Origin: Micromonospora nigra | GTDB lineage: Bacteria > Actinomycetota > Actinomycetes > Mycobacteriales > Micromonosporaceae | Reading direction: 5' to 3' | Length of the DNA: 64,000 nucleotides | Assembly: GCF_900091585.1 (NCBI RefSeq) | Contig: NZ_FMHT01000003.1 | Span: 868,001-932,000, forward strand | Shown here: piece after piece, positions 8,243 to 15,763 of the stretch | Layout: each line of letters opens with the position of its first letter | Position numbering within the stretch: the stretch's first letter is position 1 | The notes under the pieces: generated by a model | What the model was told of the DNA's origin: nothing | Seen by the model: only the letters and a program-made list of their open reading frames with translations | The model's database searches: none | Made by a program: the position numbers and the translations under genes

Positions 8243-8329
8243 AGCTGGTCCGCGCTGTCCACCAGGTTCTTCGACGAGAACAACGGCATCGTCGCCAAGA
8301 TCATAGCTACTTCCGGGAAGGCGCAGTGA
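8243..8329 (+). pseudogene. C-terminal fragment of a sulfate-binding protein
   Basis: Starting at 8243 the frame reads SWSALSTRFFDENNGIVAKI and ends a few residues later at TGA (8327-8329). This resembles the C-terminus of periplasmic sulfate-binding proteins of the CysP/Sbp type, which end with a W-x-x-V/L-x-x-x-FF-x-x-x-G-I/L-x-x-K-I segment. No upstream part of such a gene is present. It follows the Rrf2 fragment directly and sits in the same frame as the CysA fragment. Fragment is short, so identity is moderate. Confidence 0.5.
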
Positions 8330-8335
8330 CCTCCA

Positions 8336-8560
8336 CCACGCTCGTCCCTGGCGGACCTCGTCCGGCCGCACGACCTGCAGATCCACACCCGTGGCGGGGC
8401 GCCTGCGGCGGTGGCCGGGCGGGTCACCCGGACCAGTCGCGTCGGCTTCGAGAACCGCGTCGAGGTCACCACCGTCGCGGGTCAGGTCGTCACCGTGACC
8501 CTGACCCGCGACGAGTTCCTCGCCCTCGGCCTCCACGACGGCGCGTCGGTCCCACCTGAC
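8336..8560 (+). pseudogene. C-terminal fragment of a CysA-type ABC ATPase
   Basis: The frame reads DLVRPHDLQIHTRGG, then VTRTSRVGFENRVEVTTVAG and VTLTRDEFLALGLHDG. This is the TOBE-like C-terminal domain of sulfate ABC transporter ATP-binding proteins, which have YVRPHEL and a VxRVGFExRVEL strand pair. The ATPase domain with Walker motifs is absent. The frame stays open to 8728 but what follows 8560 does not resemble CysA and overlaps the antisense ATPase gene. With the two fragments before it, it is the wreck of a cys-type sulfate uptake operon. Confidence 0.6.
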
Positions 8561-8633
8561 GGTCTCACCGGACAGCCCCACGGTCGCCACCACGCCCCGG
8601 CCCCGCCCGTCGGCGTCACCGAGCCTCGCCATC

Positions 8634-11600
8634 TCACACTGCATCACCCCGGCCGGCGCCGGACTCCTGGGACCGGGCCCGGACGGCGACCTCCTCGGGG
8701 GTCAGCGGCGCCTTCGGATGGTGGGTGAGGCACAGCGGGGTGCGTACCTTGACGAACGAGAACCCCTCCCCCGCCGCGTAGAACTCGCCGCTGCTGAGCA
8801 GGCCGATGTCGGGCAGCCGCCCACCCTTGGCCTCGGCGAGCTGCCGGGCCGCGTCGATCTGCGCGGGCGCATTCAACAGCCCGAAGAACTGCGTGGTCGC
8901 GTTGCCGGAGATCTGGTTGTGCAGACCCTTGGGCGCCTGGGTGGCGAACACCAGCCCGAGGCCGTACTTGCGGGCCTGCGAGGCGAGCGCGATGGAGCTG
9001 GCCGTGCAGGCCGTGTTCCCGGTCGACGGGGCGAGCGTCTGCGCCTCGTCCATGACGAACAGCCCACCGAGCGGCCGGTCACCGGCGGGGTGCCGCTTGA
9101 TCCAGGCGAAGAGCGCCATCTGCAACTGGTTGACGAAGCTCTGCCGCTCCTGTTCGGAGGTGAGACCGACGAAGCTGATCACCGACACCCGGGCTCGCCG
9201 GCCGGGCGACGGGGTCAGCAGCAGCCCGGGGTCGGCCGGTGCGCCGACCCCGCCGAAGAGCGGGTCGGTGACCATGGCCGCCTTGAGCGTCTCGGCCAGG
9301 TCGTGGGCGAGCCTGTCGGCGCGGGCCAGCCGGCTGACCCCGTCCGGCAGGTCGGCGAGGAACTCGGTGAAGCCGGGCAGGCCGACCATGCCGCTTCTCG
9401 CGTACGCCTGGAGGGCCTCGGTGAGGACGGCCTTGCCCTGCTGGGCGAGCCGGGTCGACCGGTCGACGCCGGCGCGCGGCGCGAGCGCCTCCACGGCGGA
9501 GCGGATCGCCTGGTCGAACTCGTCCGGCCAGTCACGCAGCGCGGTGAAGTCGGGCAGCGGCTGGAAGCTCAGCGGGCGGCCGGCGGTGACCCGGGGCGTC
9601 CACACGACGACCTCGGTGTGGGCGAGGTAGTCCTCGGCCCGGTCGGCGTCGCCGGGCCCCCAGCCGCCCGGCGGGTCAGGCCACGGGTCACCGAGCCGGG
9701 CGAGGTCGTTGTTGGGGTCGAGCACGATCGCGGAGACGCCCTGCCGGGCGCACTCCTCGACGAGGCGGCGGATGAGCACAGTCTTGCCCGAGCCGGAGCC
9801 GGCGAACACGACCGCGTGCCGGCGGAGCGACTCCAGGTCTACCCGGAAGGGGTGTCCTCCCTCGACCGTCCGGCCCAGCCCGATCGACCGCCCGTCGTCG
9901 ACGGCGGCGATCGGGGGGTGTGTCCGGCTGTCGGCGCCCACGACGAGATCGACCGCGTCGCCGGGTACCGGTGGGGTGGCGTAACCGTTCGGCGGGGCGG
10001 GCACGGCCGCACCGGCCGTCGCGTCGGGTCCGGGCAGGACCGACCGGAACAGGGCGGTGCTACTGGCCGGACGCCGGGCCACCAGCCACTCCTGCAGGGC
10101 GGCGGACGGCTCGGCCACCAGCACCCGCAGTGCCGCGAAGACCCGCAGGTCCGCCTCCGCCACCGGGCATCGGACGCCGCCGGCCGCGTCGAAGGCGGTC
10201 AACACCTCGGTCGTACGCATCCCGGTCGGCCACGGGCCGTTGCGCAGCAGCACGAGCCGGCGTTGTGGCAGTTCGCGGTCCAGGCCGGCCATGACGCAGG
10301 CGGCCTTGACCCGTGCGGTGACCGCCACCGCGTTGGGGTGCGCGACGGCCCGGAAACACCAGTGCGCCTCGTTCTCGGTGGCCTCGTCGAGCACCTCGAT
10401 CAGCCGCCCGTGCAGCGCGGGTTTACGCCCCGGCGGCGGGTCGTACTTGTAGGTGGCGCCGGTCGGGGCCTGCTCGGCGATCCAGGCCGCCAGGCCCGCC
10501 GCGAGCAGTGGCGGCATGTGCTCGTCCTCGGTGGAGGGGGCGAGGGCAGCCGCCACGTCCGCCGCCGCGACCAGCTCGGCGAACCGGACGTCCAGCCGGT
10601 GGAGCTGGCGCTCGTCCGCCGCCGGGTCGCCCGTACCGGCCGGGACGACGGTCGGTGCCGGTGCCGGGCCGGTGCTCTCGACGAGACGGTCGAGTTCCAC
10701 CACCTCGTCGTGGTCTCGGCACCACGAGACGTGACGGTCCACCCGGCGCAGCAGGGCCCGCGGCGTCAGGGTGGGCGCGTCGGCGAACGCGGCCGGGTCG
10801 ATCGGCCACGTGGGGTGGGGCGGCACGAAGCGCGGGCCGGCGAACGCGGCGGACAGCCGCTTCGCGACAATGGCCCGGCCGATCTCCGGGGTGGGGATCC
10901 GGTCCGGGAGCGCGGCCTGGCGGAACCGGTCGCCGACCGGGGTGGGCGCGCTGCGGGCCAGCAGCTCCCAGGTGTCCGGCAGGCAGGAGACGACGACGAG
11001 CGTACGGCGGGTGACGTCGCGCAGCTTGAGCAGTCCGTCGGCGATCGGGCCGATCACCTTGGCCTGGCCGTCCTCCAACCCGGCGTGCTGGTCCAGCAGG
11101 GACGTGCTGGTCTGGGCGAAGAGCGTGTCGAGCTGGTCGACGGCGAGGACCGTGGGATCCAGCGTCAACGCCATCAGCCGGGAGATGTCCTGGACGATCT
11201 GCTGCGGGGTACGGAGCGCGGCGCTCAGCCCCCACGCCGCCCGCCCGGCCGGATCGCCCGGTTCGGAGATCAGGTGGGCGTAGCCGACGTCCTGCGCCTC
11301 GAAGTCGACGGTGCCGTGCAGGACCAGCGCCCGGGCGGTGTCCTGACAGTCCCGCCCGACCTCCCGGTCCCGGGTACGCAGCGCACGGACGAACGCGTCG
11401 AGCTGCTCGCGCTCGACCGGTCGCATGCCGGCGACCGCGTCGCGTACGTCGGCGGGCAGGCCGATCTGGGCGGTGAGCCGGCGCAGGAAGGTACGCAGCT
11501 GGGTGCCCCAGCCGATCGCGTCACGCCCCATGCCCTCGACCAGGGCCAGCGCAACGCTCTCCCAGAACGTCTTGCCGCTGACCAGCTCGACCAGGAAGAA

Positions 11601-11864
11601 GTAACCGCCGTCGTGCTGGATGCGTTCGCGCACCGCGCCGAGAAGATGGGTCTTGCCGGCACCGGCACGGCCCTGCATCGCCACGCCGAGCGGCACGCTG
11701 GTGTCGTCGGTGCGCGCCCGCGCGACCCCGCGCAGGATCTCCGCGACCACCCTGTCGTGCAGCTCCGGCACGTTGTGTCGGCTGGGCCGCCACACGTCGT
11801 CCGGGGTGACGGCCGGGTTGAGGCTGACCGCCTCCAGGGCGGCGCGCTGGTCGTCGGGGATCAC
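8634..11864 (-). CDS. Double ATPase: AAA+ N-terminal and HerA/FtsK-like C-terminal domains (1076 aa)
   Basis: The N-terminal ATPase (about 25-400) has Walker A GRAGAGKT (65-72) and Walker B TVLAVDQLD (D243), like ORC/STAND-type AAA+ domains that sense a ligand or load a partner. A middle part (about 400-650) has no motif I know. The C-terminal ATPase (about 650-1050) has Walker A GSGSGKT (689-695), Walker B GGLFVMDEAQ (D939, E940) and the sensor ATQAPKG, typical of HerA/FtsK pumps that move DNA. The start ATG overlaps the stop of the winged-helix gene in ATGA. Gene neighbours are a DNA-binding protein and a nuclease, so a DNA-targeting, possibly anti-phage, complex is the working inference. 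Confidence 0.85.
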   Translation of the reverse strand: MIPDDQRAALEAVSLNPAVTPDDVWRPSRHNVPELHDRVVAEILRGVARARTDDTSVPLGVAMQGRAGAGKTHLLGAVRERIQHDGGYFFLVELVSGKTFWESVALALVEGMGRDAIGWGTQLRTFLRRLTAQIGLPADVRDAVAGMRPVEREQLDAFVRALRTRDREVGRDCQDTARALVLHGTVDFEAQDVGYAHLISEPGDPAGRAAWGLSAALRTPQQIVQDISRLMALTLDPTVLAVDQLDTLFAQTSTSLLDQHAGLEDGQAKVIGPIADGLLKLRDVTRRTLVVVSCLPDTWELLARSAPTPVGDRFRQAALPDRIPTPEIGRAIVAKRLSAAFAGPRFVPPHPTWPIDPAAFADAPTLTPRALLRRVDRHVSWCRDHDEVVELDRLVESTGPAPAPTVVPAGTGDPAADERQLHRLDVRFAELVAAADVAAALAPSTEDEHMPPLLAAGLAAWIAEQAPTGATYKYDPPPGRKPALHGRLIEVLDEATENEAHWCFRAVAHPNAVAVTARVKAACVMAGLDRELPQRRLVLLRNGPWPTGMRTTEVLTAFDAAGGVRCPVAEADLRVFAALRVLVAEPSAALQEWLVARRPASSTALFRSVLPGPDATAGAAVPAPPNGYATPPVPGDAVDLVVGADSRTHPPIAAVDDGRSIGLGRTVEGGHPFRVDLESLRRHAVVFAGSGSGKTVLIRRLVEECARQGVSAIVLDPNNDLARLGDPWPDPPGGWGPGDADRAEDYLAHTEVVVWTPRVTAGRPLSFQPLPDFTALRDWPDEFDQAIRSAVEALAPRAGVDRSTRLAQQGKAVLTEALQAYARSGMVGLPGFTEFLADLPDGVSRLARADRLAHDLAETLKAAMVTDPLFGGVGAPADPGLLLTPSPGRRARVSVISFVGLTSEQERQSFVNQLQMALFAWIKRHPAGDRPLGGLFVMDEAQTLAPSTGNTACTASSIALASQARKYGLGLVFATQAPKGLHNQISGNATTQFFGLLNAPAQIDAARQLAEAKGGRLPDIGLLSSGEFYAAGEGFSFVKVRTPLCLTHHPKAPLTPEEVAVRARSQESGAGRGDAV

Positions 11865-12538
11865 GCGGCGCCGATCGCCAGGGCGTGGTTGTCCTCGTTG
11901 CCGATGCGGACGGCCGCGGCCCGGTCGCGGGGGGTCAGCGACTTGGTGTTCGCCACCGGGATGATGCGGACGTCGTCGCGGACGACCATGGCCCGCAGGG
12001 TCGCGTCGACGGTCGCGCGGTCGTGGTCGGCGAGGCGGTCCCGGACGTCCGCGAGGCCGACCCAGGCGCCCGGCGCGGTGGCCAGGTCCCGGTAGGCCGC
12101 GCGGACCAGCGCCTCCACGTCCGCCGGCGTGGGTGCCGCCGCGCCCGGCTCGGGCGCGGCGGACACCGTGACCTCACCGGTCTGCTTGAAGAAGTCGCCG
12201 TGGCTGACGCGAAGCCGGTCCAGCGACCGGTGCAGGTTGGTCAGGACGGTGAACAGGGACCGGCTGGCGGACCCGCCCGACTTCGGCGGCGCGGCGGTGT
12301 GCAGCTGCCGCACCACGCGCCAGCCCTCGTCGGTCAGCTCGTGGGCGAACGGCCGGGTCGTCCGGTCGGTCTCGACCAGCCCCAGCGTGACGAGTTTCCG
12401 GTTGTCGGCACCGTTGAGCGGGAAGCCGGCCAGCTCCCGCAACTCGTTGTTGGTGAGTCGGCGTGCCTCGACCATCAGCACCACGAGGGCGTTGATCTGG
12501 TTCGGCGTCAGGTTCGGGACGTCCGCCGGGCTCGTCAT
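11861..12538 (-). CDS. Tandem winged-helix protein (225 aa)
   Basis: Residues 10-75 (LTPNQINALVVLMVEARRLT then ELRELAGFPL) look like a winged-helix domain in which the wing follows HELTDEGWRVV. A second helix-turn-helix-like unit lies at about 140-220 (WVGLADVRDRLADHDRATVD). The segment between them is Pro/Ala-rich. No catalytic residues are seen. The gene overlaps both neighbours by four bases (ATGA at 12535-12538 and 11861-11864), so the three products are probably made in fixed ratio and may form one complex. It could bind DNA for the ATPase or act as the operon's regulator at the upstream palindrome. Confidence 0.75.
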   Translation of the reverse strand: MTSPADVPNLTPNQINALVVLMVEARRLTNNELRELAGFPLNGADNRKLVTLGLVETDRTTRPFAHELTDEGWRVVRQLHTAAPPKSGGSASRSLFTVLTNLHRSLDRLRVSHGDFFKQTGEVTVSAAPEPGAAAPTPADVEALVRAAYRDLATAPGAWVGLADVRDRLADHDRATVDATLRAMVVRDDVRIIPVANTKSLTPRDRAAAVRIGNEDNHALAIGAA

Positions 12539-13638
12539 GGTGTCTCATCTCCGTGGGGGTGAGTGCCGCCCGACCGGCGCCGGGCCAGCAGCCGACGGAT
12601 CCCGTCGACCACCGCCGGCGCGTCGGCCAGCACCTGCTCGTTGGTGAAGCGGAGCACGTCCAGCCCGAGGACCTGCAGCTGCACGTCCCGCCGCCGGTCG
12701 TTGGCGAACGCGATCCGTCCCCGATGTTCCGGGCCGTCCACCTCCACCGCAAGTCCCTCAGCGGGCCAGAAGAGATCCAGCCGGTACGACTCACCGAGCG
12801 GGTGCCACTCGTACGTCTGGTTCCACCGTCTCCCGCGAGCCCACCCGTGGGGCGCGAGCGCGCGTTCCAGTGCCTGCTCGGCCGCGCTGTCGCCGCGCGG
12901 CACGCCCGCGATCGGCGGCCACGCGAGCACCGCCGGCTCCGGCGGCCAGGCCGGCACCGCCGGCTCCGGCGGCGGGCCGGTGTCAGTCATCCGACCGGCC
13001 GGGCCGGCCAGGTCCGCGAGACGCGCCGGCAGTACCACCGGCACCGCACGGACCCGGTCGGCGTGGCGCAGGTTCGCGCCGACCAGCCACACCGTGAAGC
13101 CGCCGTGCCGGACCAGCCACTCGGCCGCGGCCACGAGCGTCCGCTCGGCGTCCGGGTCCAGCTCCGACAGGGCGACCAGGAGTACGCAGCCCTCCCGGTC
13201 GTACGCCTGCGCGATCACCCGGGCGAGCCCGGCGGCGCGTACCTCCGCCGCGAAGCGGGACCGGCCACCGGGCCGGCGCGGACCGCGCAGCCCACGCTCG
13301 GCGAGGTCGGCCAGGAACGGACCGAAGTGCCGGGAGCGGGCGGCGGTGCGGGCCGCGAGGGCACGGACCGCCGCCACACCGAGCGTCCCGCCGCCGTCGA
13401 AGCCTTCGCCTCCCGGCAACCAGCGCGGGAACATCGCCAGCGCCACCGCGTCCAACTGGTCGAGGAGGGCGTCCACCAAATCGCCGAGCGGGCCCACGGC
13501 GGCGGGCCGGTAGTGCACGACCGCCGGGGCCGCCGCGGGCAGGGGGTCGAGCGCCACCCGCAGCAGTTCCGGGTCCAGGTCCGGCAGGTGGCTGACCCGC
13601 CGTGGCGGCGGAACCGCCCACCACGGGCGCGAGGTCAC
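12535..13638 (-). CDS. PD-(D/E)XK (Vsr/DUF559-like) nuclease with an N-terminal domain (367 aa)
   Basis: The C-terminal 120 residues have Vsr/DUF559-type nuclease features: SAAEQALERAL (E254), YRLDLFWP (D288), VEVDGPEH (E299, D301) and NDRRRDVQLQ helix, then LRFTNEQVL. These endonucleases cut DNA with a metal ion. Residues 35-205 form a separate alpha/beta region with CVLLVALSELDP and FTVWLVGANL strands, possibly a P-loop-like fold that has lost its Walker A. A Pro-rich linker (220-245) joins them. GTG at 13638 has no Shine-Dalgarno, but it overlaps the stop of a leaderless 20-residue ORF as GTGA, which argues for this start. First full gene of the ATPase module. Confidence 0.78.
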   Translation of the reverse strand: MTSRPWWAVPPPRRVSHLPDLDPELLRVALDPLPAAAPAVVHYRPAAVGPLGDLVDALLDQLDAVALAMFPRWLPGGEGFDGGGTLGVAAVRALAARTAARSRHFGPFLADLAERGLRGPRRPGGRSRFAAEVRAAGLARVIAQAYDREGCVLLVALSELDPDAERTLVAAAEWLVRHGGFTVWLVGANLRHADRVRAVPVVLPARLADLAGPAGRMTDTGPPPEPAVPAWPPEPAVLAWPPIAGVPRGDSAAEQALERALAPHGWARGRRWNQTYEWHPLGESYRLDLFWPAEGLAVEVDGPEHRGRIAFANDRRRDVQLQVLGLDVLRFTNEQVLADAPAVVDGIRRLLARRRSGGTHPHGDETP

Positions 13639-13697
13639 CGCAGGGCGGTGCCGCGGTACGCCCGGGCGCGCGCGGCGGGCCGGACCGGTGGCACCAT
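13635..13697 (-). CDS. Leaderless 20-residue ORF at the head of the nuclease-ATPase module
   Basis: On the minus strand a TACAGT -10 box is followed six bases later by ATG at 13697. The frame runs 20 codons (MVPPVRPAARARAYRGTALR) and its TGA overlaps the GTG start of the nuclease gene as GTGA. The product is basic and low in complexity, so the act of translating it may matter more than the peptide: ribosomes loading at the mRNA 5' end would hand over to a gene that lacks a Shine-Dalgarno. Confidence 0.45.
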   Translation of the reverse strand: MVPPVRPAARARAYRGTALR

Positions 13698-13700
13698 GCG

Positions 13701-13719
13701 GGCACTGTACGACAGTGCC
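13701..13719 (-). promoter_or_regulatory. Palindrome overlapping the -10 of the nuclease-ATPase module
   Basis: GGCACTGT-ACG-ACAGTGCC is a perfect inverted repeat with 8-base arms and a 3-base centre. The minus-strand TACAGT (13704-13709), a good -10 hexamer, lies within it. A dimeric repressor bound here would block the promoter; the winged-helix protein of the module or another regulator could be that factor. Confidence 0.6.
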
Positions 13720-13805
13720 GCGACGGCGTTCGGTCGAGGTGTCCAGCCGGTTGACGGGTGGTGTCGAGCAGCCGGGCGACCGGCAACGTGCCGGCGTCCG
13801 GCCAG

Positions 13806-14768
13806 CTACTTGCTGACGCCGGCGGTGAGACCGGACTGCACCTGGCGCTGGAAGACGATGTACACGATGAGCACCGGCAGCATCGCCATGGTGACGCCGG
13901 CGAACAGACCCGACCAGTCGGACTTGTAACCCTGGTTGACCGACAGCTCGATCAGGCCCTGGGCGATCACCTGGTTCTTCGGCTCCCCTCCGACGGACTG
14001 CATCAGCAGCGTCGGCAGGTACCACTGGTTCCACTGGCCGAGCACGTTGAAGATGCCGATGCTGATCAGGCCGGGCTTGGCCATCGGCAGCATGACGCTG
14101 AAGAACAGCCGGCTGTGCGACGCCCCGTCGACCATCCCCGCCTCCGCGATGGCGGTGGGCAGCGTCCGGAAGAACGAGTGCATGAAGAACACCGTGAAGG
14201 CCAGCGACCAGGCCACGTACACCAGAATCAGCATGACGTGGCTGTTCGGGCCGAGCAGCGGGAAAACCACCCCGGTGTTGTAGACGCCCTTGAACAGCGG
14301 CACCGCCGCCAGGTAGATCGGCAGGGTCAGGCCGGACAGGAACATGTAGTAGATCAGCCGGTTGCCGGGGAACTGGTAGCGGGCCAGCACGTACGCGGCC
14401 ATCGAGCCGAGCAGCATGGTCAGGAAGACACTGCCGACGAGCACCAGCAGGGTGTTGAAGAAGAACGACCCGAGCTGGCCCTCGGTCCACGCCCGGCCGA
14501 AGTTCTCCCACCGCAGGGTGTCGGGGATCAGCGACAGCGGCTCGCGGATGACCTCCGAGTCGCTCTTGAGCGCCGACATCACCACCCACACCAGCGGGTA
14601 GAGCACCATGATCGCCCAGACGGCGAGGAACAGGTGCGAGAAGCCGTTGAAGAACTTCGCGCCGATCACACCGCCGCGCCCGGCCGGCGGACCGGCCGGC
14701 GTACGGTGGCCGGGCGGAGCCTGGCCGGGCCCGGCCGTACCACCCGGGCTGTGGGTCACCGTGCTCAT
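13806..14768 (-). CDS. ngcG: Sugar ABC transporter permease, NgcG-like (320 aa)
   Basis: A MalG-type inner-membrane permease with six predicted membrane segments (first at about 50, FLAVWAIMVLYPLVWVVMSA) and the cytoplasmic EAA loop AIAEAGMVDGASHSRLFFSV that docks the ATPase. The last segments end in VYIVFQRQVQSGLTAGVSK, usual for carbohydrate permeases. Best read as NgcG of the N-acetylglucosamine/chitobiose importer because of the kinase, SIS and RpiR genes upstream. ATG at 14768 follows GGAG; a longer frame starts inside the previous gene. As in other actinomycetes there is no dedicated ATPase gene; a shared MsiK-like ATPase elsewhere is expected. Confidence 0.85.
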   Translation of the reverse strand: MSTVTHSPGGTAGPGQAPPGHRTPAGPPAGRGGVIGAKFFNGFSHLFLAVWAIMVLYPLVWVVMSALKSDSEVIREPLSLIPDTLRWENFGRAWTEGQLGSFFFNTLLVLVGSVFLTMLLGSMAAYVLARYQFPGNRLIYYMFLSGLTLPIYLAAVPLFKGVYNTGVVFPLLGPNSHVMLILVYVAWSLAFTVFFMHSFFRTLPTAIAEAGMVDGASHSRLFFSVMLPMAKPGLISIGIFNVLGQWNQWYLPTLLMQSVGGEPKNQVIAQGLIELSVNQGYKSDWSGLFAGVTMAMLPVLIVYIVFQRQVQSGLTAGVSK

Positions 14769-14781
14769 CGTCCAGGTCTCC

Positions 14782-15723
14782 TCAGAACTCGATCCGCTCA
14801 CGACGGGTGATCCTCAACTGCGCGGCGGCCAGCAGGATCGTGAAGATCGCCAGCGCCACGCCCATCGCGCAGGCGTAGCCGAACTGGCCCTTCTGGAACG
14901 CGGTGAAGTTGAGCACCGACGCGAAGATCTCGCTGGCGTGGTTCGGTCCGCCCTGACTGGGCGTCATGACGAACACCAGCGCGTACATGTCCAGTGCGAT
15001 GAAGCCCAGGTAGACCCAGGCCACCGACACCGTCTCCCGCAGCAGCGGCAGGGTGATGCGGAAGAAGGTGTGGAAGCGGCCCGCCCCGTCGAGCAGGGCC
15101 GCCTCGTAGATGTCCTTGGGGATCGACTGCATCGCGGCGGAGAACAGCACCATGTAGAAGCCCGCGCCACTCCACACCGCGATCAGCAGCAGCCACCACA
15201 GCACCGCCGGTACGCCGAGGAAGGGCTCCGGGTCGTACATGAAGGTGATCGGGTCGCTCTCGTCGACCAGGCCGAGCTTCATCAGCAGGCCGTTGATCAG
15301 GCCCTGGCCGTCGGCGCGGTAGACCTGCTGCCACATCACCGCGATGACCACCAGCGACAGCACCTGCGGGAAGAAGAAGATCACCTTGTACAGGCCGGAG
15401 CCGAAGACGCCCCGGATGCCGGCCCTGTCCTCGCGTCCGCCCACGTTGAGCAGGAACGCGAGGAACAGGGCCAGCGCGATGGTGAACAGCGGCACGGTGA
15501 TCAGGAAGAAGACGTTGTGCCAGAACGCCTTCCTGATCAGCTCGTCGGAGAACAGCCGGACGTAGTTGTCCAGCCCGACGAACTGCTGCCTGTCGGAGTA
15601 GCCTCCCCAGTCGGTCAGCGAGTATCCCGCCGCCTGCGCGAAGGGCCACACCACGTAGAAGAGGTACAGCCCCACGGGCAGCGCCAGGAAACCCGTGACG
15701 AAACGCGCAACACCGTGCCGCAT
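14782..15723 (-). CDS. ngcF: Sugar ABC transporter permease, NgcF-like (313 aa)
   Basis: A MalF-type permease: an N-terminal segment (VTGFLALPVGLYLFYVVWPF), a periplasmic loop, then five more membrane segments and the EAA loop DIYEAALLDGAGRFHTFFRI. It pairs with the following permease to form the channel for N-acetylglucosamine or chito-oligosaccharides. ATG at 15723 follows GAGAGGAA. It lies between the substrate-binding gene and the second permease with short gaps, so one transcript is likely. Confidence 0.87.
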   Translation of the reverse strand: MRHGVARFVTGFLALPVGLYLFYVVWPFAQAAGYSLTDWGGYSDRQQFVGLDNYVRLFSDELIRKAFWHNVFFLITVPLFTIALALFLAFLLNVGGREDRAGIRGVFGSGLYKVIFFFPQVLSLVVIAVMWQQVYRADGQGLINGLLMKLGLVDESDPITFMYDPEPFLGVPAVLWWLLLIAVWSGAGFYMVLFSAAMQSIPKDIYEAALLDGAGRFHTFFRITLPLLRETVSVAWVYLGFIALDMYALVFVMTPSQGGPNHASEIFASVLNFTAFQKGQFGYACAMGVALAIFTILLAAAQLRITRRERIEF

Positions 15724-15763
15724 TTCCTCTCACTTCCTCGGTTCGGTCGGCTGGACAGCCGGG

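Noticed and set aside
8210..8647. Minus-strand frame of 145 codons over the sulfate debris
   Set aside because: The antisense strand carries the recognisable CysA, sulfate-binding and Rrf2 pieces; this frame has no motif.
8718..12095. Plus-strand frame of 1125 codons antisense to the double ATPase
   Set aside because: GC-rich shadow; Walker motifs are all on the minus strand.
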